A DNA stretch of 64,000 nucleotides from Candidatus Bathyarchaeota archaeon (GTDB taxonomy: Archaea; Thermoproteota; Bathyarchaeia; Bathyarchaeales; Bathycorpusculaceae). Both the position numbers and the translations under genes were made by a program. The notes beneath the pieces are model-generated. The model did not search any database. It was not told where the DNA came from and saw only the letters and a program-made list of their open reading frames with translations. The DNA lies in the NCBI GenBank assembly GCA_023488905.1, contig JAMDCQ010000020.1, positions 1 through 64,000 of the forward strand, written 5' to 3'. Positions 58,413 to 64,000 of the stretch are shown one piece after another (position 1 is the first letter of the stretch; each line of letters opens with the position of its first letter).

Positions 58413-59269
58413 TGACTATTTCGGGTAAAACTCGAGTTTGCGGAGTCATAGGCGACCCCATCGAGCACACGCTAAGTCCCTGCATGCATAACGCTGCGTT
58501 TGAAGCATTGGGGTTAGACTACGTGTTTTTAGCGTTCAAAGTTAAACCCGCCTTTGTAGCAGACGCCGTGAACGGTATGCGAGCGCTAAACATTCGGGGC
58601 TTAAACGTAACCATGCCCCACAAGCACACAGTCATGGCAAACCTAGACCGCATTGACCTCTCAGCTCAACTGATCAATTCAGTAAACACAATCCTAAACA
58701 AAGAAAACCTTCTATTTGGATTCAACACGGATGGAGTCGGCGCAGTAAAAGCGCTCAAAGAAAACGGCGTCGAACTTAAGGGCAGAAAAGTCCTCCTCTT
58801 AGGCGCAGGGGGAGCCGCCAGAGCTATAGCTTACGCGATGGCAAAGGAGGCTGACGAACTTGCAGTTCTTAACCGCACCGTAAAGCAAGCTCAAGCGCTC
58901 GCTAGGCTTCTTGAAAAGTCAGCGAACAAAAAAATCGCTTCAGGCTCCCTATCCCCGAGTGATGTGCAGAAAAACCTGCAGGACTCAGACATCCTCATAA
59001 ACGCCACCTCCATCGGCATGAAACCGCGCCCAGAAGAAACCCCTGTTCCACCCAAACTGCTCAGACGCGACCTCTCAGTCATGGATATAGTCTACAATCC
59101 ACTCGAAACGAAACTGGCAAAAGACGCCAAAGCCGCAGGCGCTAAAGTCATAAGCGGCGTAGAAATGCTCATCTATCAAGGCGCCGCCTCCTTTGAAATC
59201 TGGACAGGCAAATCCGCGCCCGTTGAAGTTATGAGGAAGGCAGCGCTTAACCGTTTAATGAAGGTGTAG
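58412..59269 (+). CDS. aroE: shikimate dehydrogenase
   Basis: The 285-residue protein reduces dehydroshikimate with NADPH. It has the substrate motif GDPIEHTLSPCMHNAAF, catalytic Lys71 in NVTMPHKH, Asp107 in GFNTDGVGA and the nucleotide-binding GAGGAARA, followed by AVLNRT. INATSIGM and YNPLETKL are also typical. It starts exactly at the stop of aroD, and the next gene follows after five bases. Confidence 0.96.
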   Translation: MTISGKTRVCGVIGDPIEHTLSPCMHNAAFEALGLDYVFLAFKVKPAFVADAVNGMRALNIRGLNVTMPHKHTVMANLDRIDLSAQLINSVNTILNKENLLFGFNTDGVGAVKALKENGVELKGRKVLLLGAGGAARAIAYAMAKEADELAVLNRTVKQAQALARLLEKSANKKIASGSLSPSDVQKNLQDSDILINATSIGMKPRPEETPVPPKLLRRDLSVMDIVYNPLETKLAKDAKAAGAKVISGVEMLIYQGAASFEIWTGKSAPVEVMRKAALNRLMKV

Positions 59270-59274
59270 ACAAG

Positions 59275-60144
59275 TTGGCGGGTAAAGCAGTGGCTGTAGC
59301 GCATGGCGCAGCGACAATCGTTAACGCGATTGCACTTGGCAGGGGCGCCGCGTTCGGAGTCGATTTGTGGACAAAAGCAGAGGTCAAATTGACAAGTGAA
59401 GTGGGCGTTTTTGAGGTTAATATCACTTCTGACCCCTCAGAGAGCACTCTCCTCGTTGAAAAGACAGTCACCCGTGTCCTGCAAAGGTTTGGTTTAGAGA
59501 AATCTTTCGGGGCAAAAGTAAAAACAGAATCAAATATCCCTGCTGCGCGAGGGCTTAAGAGTAGTAGTGTCGCCGCAAATGCAACCGCGCTTGCGACCAC
59601 AGCTGCTTTAGGAAAAACGTTGGATGATTTAGAGACAGTTAAAATTGGTGTTGAATCGGCTTTCGATGCCAAATGCACCATTACAGGCGCCTTCGACGAT
59701 GCATGTGCATCCTACTTCGGCGGAGCAGTCATAACAGACAACACAAACCGACAAATCCTCAAACAGATGCCGCTGCCAAAAGATTTAGCGGTTCTGTTCC
59801 ATGTCCCAGCCAAAAAAGCTTACACCATTAACTCAGACGTTGCACGGCTACAAACGGTTAAGCCGCTTGTGGAAACCGCTTTCGAGAAGGCGATGGCTGG
59901 CAAACTCTGGGAAGCCTTAACACTCAATGGCCTTGTTTACTCTGCTGCTTCTAACCAGAACGCCTCAATTGCCATTGACGCGTTGGCTGCTGGAGCCGTC
60001 GCTGCGGGGCTCTGCGGCAAAGGTCCTGCTGTAACCGCTGTAACCCCAACCGACAACGTTGACAGGGTAAAGGCTGCCCTCCAAAAGTATGAGGGCGAGG
60101 TCCTATTGGCTCACTTCAACAGCGAGAAAGCCAAGGTGCTCTAG
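59275..60144 (+). CDS. aroK: archaeal shikimate kinase (GHMP kinase type)
   Basis: The 289-residue GHMP-family kinase is unrelated to bacterial AroK. The ATP-binding loop is IPAARGLKSSSVAANA (about 82-97), following the archaeal shikimate kinase pattern. AVAHGAATIVNAIALGRGAAFGVDLWT at the start and LCGKGPAVTAVTP near the end match the family. It phosphorylates shikimate at O3. It has a TTG start five bases after aroE, and aroA follows two bases after its stop. Confidence 0.93.
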   Translation: MAGKAVAVAHGAATIVNAIALGRGAAFGVDLWTKAEVKLTSEVGVFEVNITSDPSESTLLVEKTVTRVLQRFGLEKSFGAKVKTESNIPAARGLKSSSVAANATALATTAALGKTLDDLETVKIGVESAFDAKCTITGAFDDACASYFGGAVITDNTNRQILKQMPLPKDLAVLFHVPAKKAYTINSDVARLQTVKPLVETAFEKAMAGKLWEALTLNGLVYSAASNQNASIAIDALAAGAVAAGLCGKGPAVTAVTPTDNVDRVKAALQKYEGEVLLAHFNSEKAKVL

Positions 60145-60146
60145 CC

Positions 60147-61442
60147 ATGACCGATGTAACTGTGAAGAGGGCTGAGCGCCTAAGCGGAGAAGTAATGGCG
60201 CCGCCATCGAAATCCTACACTCAACGCATGGTCATAACCGCAGCATTATCTGAGGGCACCTCGAGGGTTTGGCATCCGCTGTTTTCAGAAGACACCGACG
60301 CAGCGCTCCGAGCCGTGACCGCTTTGGGTGCTGGGTTCCAAACCTGCGACGAGTGCTGGGCAATCAAAGGCGCAAAGCCGCTCAAAGCTGCAAAAGAGCC
60401 CATTGACTGCGGCGAATCAGGAGCAACCTTACGGTTCATGATTCCAATTGCTGCGCTGGCTGATGGTCGCTCGACTTTGGTTTTTCGTGGTTCGATTGAG
60501 CGGCGCCCAGTGGAGCCGTTGCTAAAAAGCCTCAAAGACCTCGGCGCAGTAGCCCATGTTGGCAAACACGGAGATTTGGATGCTGTTTTCGTTGAAGGCG
60601 GCGGCATTGCAGGCGGAGAAACATCAATTGCGGGTGATGTGAGTTCACAGTTCATTTCGGGGTTAATGTTTGCTTGTCCGATGGCAAAAAAGGATGTTAA
60701 AATCAAGCTTACCTCTCCGTTGGAGTCTGCAGATTACGTGAAAATGACTCAGGCGGTTCTCTCCAAACACTCAGTAACAGTCACTGTAGATGACGACTGT
60801 ATCCCTATCCCTGCAGGTCAAACCTACAAGGCAGCCGACGGCACTGTTCCAGGCGATTTTTCCTCAGTCGCGTTCCTACTAGCCGCTGCAGCCATAACCC
60901 GCTCTAAAGTCACAGTCACAAACCTTGATTACGAGAGTGTGCAGGGCGACAAAGCCATCCTCGCAGTGCTCAAGCGCATGGGGGTAACCGGAAAGGTCTG
61001 CCCAGACAGCGTCGAAATAGAAGGCACAGGCACACCGCTCAAACCCATAGATGTGGACGCAAAAAACATTCCTGACCTTGTCCCAGCCATCGCTGTGCTA
61101 GCGTGCTACGCAAACGGTGTATCGCACATTTCAGGAGCAAAAAGGCTTCGGCTCAAGGAATCTGACCGTTTGCAATCCATCTTTGGGGAACTCACGAAGA
61201 TGGGTGCCCAAATTACCATAACCGATGACGGCTTAACCATAAAAGGCAACCCTCTCCACGGGGCAATCATTGACCCCCACAACGACCACCGAATCGCCAT
61301 GGCCGCAGCCGTCGCCGCCCTATGCGCAGAAGGTGAAACCACAGTTGCCGATGCGGAGTGCATCAGAAAGTCTTATCCGCAGTTCTTCCATCATCTAAAG
61401 CAATTAGGAGTTGACGTTGTTGGCGGGAAACTCGATAGGTAA
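60147..61442 (+). CDS. aroA: 5-enolpyruvylshikimate-3-phosphate synthase
   Basis: The 431-residue enzyme adds the enolpyruvyl group to shikimate-3-phosphate. Its motifs are APPSKSYTQRMVITAALSEG (substrate lysine), DCGESGATLRFMIPIAAL, FRGSIERRPVEPL, DVSSQFISGLMFACPM, VPGDFSSVAFLLAAAA, RLRLKESDRLQSI and DPHNDHRIAMAAAV. GSIERRP is in place of the usual RPM. It overlaps the apparent start of aroC by up to 32 bases. Confidence 0.96.
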   Translation: MTDVTVKRAERLSGEVMAPPSKSYTQRMVITAALSEGTSRVWHPLFSEDTDAALRAVTALGAGFQTCDECWAIKGAKPLKAAKEPIDCGESGATLRFMIPIAALADGRSTLVFRGSIERRPVEPLLKSLKDLGAVAHVGKHGDLDAVFVEGGGIAGGETSIAGDVSSQFISGLMFACPMAKKDVKIKLTSPLESADYVKMTQAVLSKHSVTVTVDDDCIPIPAGQTYKAADGTVPGDFSSVAFLLAAAAITRSKVTVTNLDYESVQGDKAILAVLKRMGVTGKVCPDSVEIEGTGTPLKPIDVDAKNIPDLVPAIAVLACYANGVSHISGAKRLRLKESDRLQSIFGELTKMGAQITITDDGLTIKGNPLHGAIIDPHNDHRIAMAAAVAALCAEGETTVADAECIRKSYPQFFHHLKQLGVDVVGGKLDR

Positions 61443-62523
61443 AGAATTCACGGTTACTACGTTTGGCGAGAGTCACGGTAAAGTCGTCGGCGTCGTCGTG
61501 GACGGTTGCCCAGCGGGGCTGCCTCTTACTGAGGCAGATTTTCAGGAAGAACTGGACAGGCGAATTCCAGCAGAGCCCAAAATCGTCTCAGCCCGAGTCG
61601 AAAAAGACACAGCCAAAATCCTAAGCGGCGTCTTCAACGGCTACACCACAGGCGCACCCATCGCCCTGATGGTTGAGAACAAGGAAACCAAATCCAGCGA
61701 CTACGACGCCATAAAAGACCTTCCCAGACCCGCCCACTCCGATTACCCAGCCAAAATCCGCTACGGCGGCTTTAACGATTACCGAGGAGGCGGACGCTTC
61801 AGTGGACGCGTAACTGTGGCGCTTATCATGGCAGGCGTTGTCGCTAAGAAGTTGCTGGGCAGATACAACATCGATGTATTGGCATACACCAAAGCAATCG
61901 GCCCAATCAAAAGCACCAAAGCCTTCACTGCGGCGGAAATCCGCAAAAACCGCTACACAGCCGCAACGCGATGCCCTGATTTGGCTTGTGCCGAAAAAAT
62001 GGAAGAAGCCATCATAACCGCAAAGGCAGAGGGTGACAGCCTCGGCGGAGTCGTCGAATGCATAGCTCTCAACATGCCTGCGGGCGTCGGCGAACCCCTC
62101 TTTGACACACTGGACGGGGATTTGGCAAAGGCGCTTTTCGGTGTTCCCGCGGTGAAGGGGATCGAGTTCGGCGTTGGCTTCAAAGCCGCGGAGTTGCGTG
62201 GCTCAGAAAACAATGACGCTTTCCTTGTCAAAGGCGGCAAGGTATTGACGGCGTCAGAGAACGCTGGCGGTATCTTAGGCGGCTTGTCCACCGGTATGCC
62301 CATTGTCATCCGCGTTGCAATCAAACCCACACCCTCCATCGCCAAAGAGCAGCAAACCGTGAACCTCTCCTCAATGAAAAACGCCCAGCTAGCCGTGAAG
62401 GGTCGTCATGACCCCTGCGTGGTGCCTAAAGCGGTGCCCGCCATCGAAGCAGCAGTTGCAGTAACGTTAGTGGATCATCTGATTCGTTCGGGCGAGATCC
62501 CCAAAATCCTCAAGGAGCACTAA
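61411..62523 (+). CDS. aroC: chorismate synthase
   Basis: The 370-residue protein makes chorismate using reduced FMN. It has FTVTTFGESHGKVVGVVVDGCPAG, RPAHSDYPAKIRYGGFNDYRGGGRFSGRVTVALI, SENAGGILGGLSTGMPIVIRVAIKPTPSI and GRHDPCVVPKAVPAIEA. The start is one of several TTG codons (61411, 61417, 61420); the last would give the usual MAGNSIG beginning. GGAG lies at about 61405. It overlaps aroA, which is typical of the tight packing here. Confidence 0.96.
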   Translation: MTLLAGNSIGKEFTVTTFGESHGKVVGVVVDGCPAGLPLTEADFQEELDRRIPAEPKIVSARVEKDTAKILSGVFNGYTTGAPIALMVENKETKSSDYDAIKDLPRPAHSDYPAKIRYGGFNDYRGGGRFSGRVTVALIMAGVVAKKLLGRYNIDVLAYTKAIGPIKSTKAFTAAEIRKNRYTAATRCPDLACAEKMEEAIITAKAEGDSLGGVVECIALNMPAGVGEPLFDTLDGDLAKALFGVPAVKGIEFGVGFKAAELRGSENNDAFLVKGGKVLTASENAGGILGGLSTGMPIVIRVAIKPTPSIAKEQQTVNLSSMKNAQLAVKGRHDPCVVPKAVPAIEAAVAVTLVDHLIRSGEIPKILKEH

Positions 62524-62527
62524 AAGT

Positions 62528-62788
62528 ATGGAAGATGTAGCAGTGTTGCGTGAAAAAGTCGATGCAGTCGACGACCAAATCCTAAGAGACCTAGTTCAGC
62601 GCGTGAAAATTTGCCGAGCCATCGGCGACCTCAAGAAGCAGCAGAGTAAACCTGTCCACGACATCCACAGAGAAACCGAAGTCATAAAACGCGTCCGCGA
62701 AAGAGCCGAAATGCTCAAGCTTGACCCCGAAAAAATCGAGCGCATTTACCGCGAAATAGTTAATATGTGCAGTAGCGTTCAACAGTAG
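62528..62788 (+). CDS. chorismate mutase (AroQ type)
   Basis: The 86-residue protein is all helical, like the AroQ fold. It has LREKVDAVDDQILRDLVQRVKICRAIGDLKKQQSKPVHDIHRETEVIKRVRERAEMLKLDPEKIERIYREIV; the Arg and Lys pattern (VKICRAIGDLKK) forms the active site. It rearranges chorismate to prephenate for Phe and Tyr. ATG lies four bases after aroC. Confidence 0.94.
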   Translation: MEDVAVLREKVDAVDDQILRDLVQRVKICRAIGDLKKQQSKPVHDIHRETEVIKRVRERAEMLKLDPEKIERIYREIVNMCSSVQQ

Positions 62789-62816
62789 AGAACTCTCAAC
62801 GGAGAGCCTGTTCCCT

Positions 62817-63896
62817 ATGCTGTATGAAATAAACGAGAAAGCACTCAAACTCGAAAGTGAAGGAAAAAAGATAATCCGATTAAACCTCGGCGACCCAGAC
62901 ATGGCTACGCCCCCCGAAATCGTGGAGGCAGCTTATGCTTCTATGAAGGCGGGAAAAACCAAGTACTCCTCATCCTACGGTGAGCTTCGGTTGCGCCAGA
63001 AAATCGCTGAGGTACACGGCGTCAAAGCAGAAAACGTGGTGATCACCCCGGGTTCGAAGTGGGCGATTTTCTCCACGATGTTTCTGATGCTCAAAAGCGG
63101 CGGCAACGTCATCATCCCCACGCCGTATTGGACTGCTTACGATTTAATAGCGAAGAGTTTTGGCGCAAAAGTCAAACTGCTCCGCACCGAGATGGAGAAC
63201 GGCTGGAATGTTGACCTCGAAAAACTCGAGGGTTTGATTGACAGCGAGACGAAGATGATTATCCTAAACAACCCTAACAACCCCACCAGCAAAGTCATGG
63301 ACTCAAAAACCCTCGACGGCATAGTTGAAATCGCCAACAAAAAAGGCATCACAATCCTAAGCGACGAAGTCTACGGCGCAATCGCGTTTAACAAAACCAA
63401 AAGCATACTCGACTACGGCACCGACAGCAAACATATACTCAGTAACGGCTTCAGCAAAACCTTCACCATGACGGGCTGGCGCATAGGCTACGTCGTCGCA
63501 AACAAAACCTTAATCGACAACATCACCAAACTCAACCAAATCACCTTCAACAACGTCCCCGTCTTCATCCAAGACGCCGCACTCAAAGGCCTAGAACTCC
63601 ACGCGCAAATCGCCAGCAACATCAAAGCAAAATACAAAGCCCGCGCAGACATAGCATCCCAAAAACTCTCCGCTGCAGGCTTCAAATTCACCTCGCCCGA
63701 CGCACCCTTCTACGTCTTCCCCAAACGTGACGGCTTAGACGGCACCAAATTCACCTTAGACCTCCTCGACCGAGGCGTCGCAGTGGCTCCCGGCTCAAGC
63801 TTCGGCGAATACCCCGAACACTTCCGCATCAGCCTAACCGCACCCGACGACCAAATTGAAGAGGGCTTAACGAAAATCTGTGAGGCACCTAGCTGA
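62817..63896 (+). CDS. class I aminotransferase (aspartate/aromatic type)
   Basis: The 359-residue PLP enzyme has IIRLNLGDPDMATPPEIV, VVITPGSKWAIFSTM, VIIPTPYWTAYDL, MIILNNPNNPTSKVMD, SDEVYGAIAF, SNGFSKTFTMTGWRIGY (Schiff-base lysine) and FRISLTAPD for the substrate carboxylate. By context it should transaminate prephenate, phenylpyruvate or hydroxyphenylpyruvate. ATG 62817 is used with GGAGAG ten bases upstream. The frame stays open upstream (ELSTESLFP), so a non-standard earlier start cannot be excluded; the protein is about 20 residues shorter at the front than usual. Confidence 0.9.
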   Translation: MLYEINEKALKLESEGKKIIRLNLGDPDMATPPEIVEAAYASMKAGKTKYSSSYGELRLRQKIAEVHGVKAENVVITPGSKWAIFSTMFLMLKSGGNVIIPTPYWTAYDLIAKSFGAKVKLLRTEMENGWNVDLEKLEGLIDSETKMIILNNPNNPTSKVMDSKTLDGIVEIANKKGITILSDEVYGAIAFNKTKSILDYGTDSKHILSNGFSKTFTMTGWRIGYVVANKTLIDNITKLNQITFNNVPVFIQDAALKGLELHAQIASNIKAKYKARADIASQKLSAAGFKFTSPDAPFYVFPKRDGLDGTKFTLDLLDRGVAVAPGSSFGEYPEHFRISLTAPDDQIEEGLTKICEAPS

Positions 63897-64000
63897 TGCG
63901 GACGGCGGTTCTTGGCGCGGGAAAAATGGGCGTCTGGTTTGCCAAATGGTGCATAGAGAAAGGCGACGCCGTTGTTCTCGCTGACAGGAACCCCCAGAAA
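63896..64000 (+). CDS. tyrA: prephenate dehydrogenase, N-terminal part (runs off the right edge)
   Basis: Thirty-five codons are visible: MRTAVLGAGKMGVWFAKWCIEKGD, then AVVLADRNPQK. This is a Rossmann nucleotide-binding start with GAGKMG, as in archaeal TyrA (prephenate dehydrogenase). ATG overlaps the aminotransferase stop by one base (TGATG). Function is inferred from the motif and from the position after chorismate mutase and the aminotransferase. Confidence 0.82.
   Translation, partial: MRTAVLGAGKMGVWFAKWCIEKGDAVVLADRNPQK

Overview
The window is archaeal. The aromatic pathway uses the archaeal entry (2-amino-3,7-dideoxy-heptulosonate synthase and 3-dehydroquinate synthase II) and a GHMP-type shikimate kinase. 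Other archaeal markers are endonuclease Q with a PCNA-binding tail, DUF131 membrane proteins, a HypA/ATPase-type HypB pair, the DUF39/NIL-ferredoxin/UPF0280 homocysteine genes and TATA-box promoters. TTG and GTG starts are frequent and strong GGAGGTGA Shine-Dalgarno sites occur. The best guess is a Thermoproteota member of the Bathyarchaeia type; this is inferred from gene content only.

Layout. 0-6.7 kb: small conserved archaeal genes, a glycosyltransferase/nucleotidyltransferase pair, a DUF5752 regulator, and an operon of a DUF2090 aldolase and a divergent GlpX phosphatase. 6.7-19.9 kb: tRNA-Arg(CCG), whose last 17 bases recur at 19.88 kb. Between the two copies lie virus- or plasmid-like genes, secreted proteins (subtilase, BsuPI-like inhibitor, FecR-domain protein), pdxST, a MITE-like element, a tRNA-like fragment and a run of tailed-virus-like genes. 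19.9-26.2 kb: radical SAM and kelch genes, a portal-like pseudogene and an array of six KGG-repeat genes. 26.2-31 kb: flavodoxin, ferritin-like protein, two regulators around twin operators, a large membrane protein and a ferredoxin. 31-38.8 kb: HAD/HypB/HypA, EndoQ, a GH5 enzyme and TldD/TldE. 38.8-50 kb: an intact insertion sequence, repeats, a second glycoside hydrolase, histidine kinase, isocitrate/isopropylmalate dehydrogenase, RPA-like, SWIM and Hsp20 proteins. 50-52.7 kb: a three-gene homocysteine-synthesis operon. 54.4-64 kb: aspartate kinase and the whole shikimate/chorismate pathway through to prephenate dehydrogenase, with adjacent genes overlapping or nearly touching.

Most interesting observation: the aromatic operon is preceded by its own TATA box, then a 29-codon ORF ending in a run of Phe and Tyr codons plus one Trp, then directly after its stop codon an 11-bp hairpin, then lysC. 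This looks like a leader-peptide attenuator, a type of control I do not know to be established in archaea. Decay (frameshifts, truncations, repeats) is concentrated in 6.8-25.8 kb, while the biosynthetic operons look intact.
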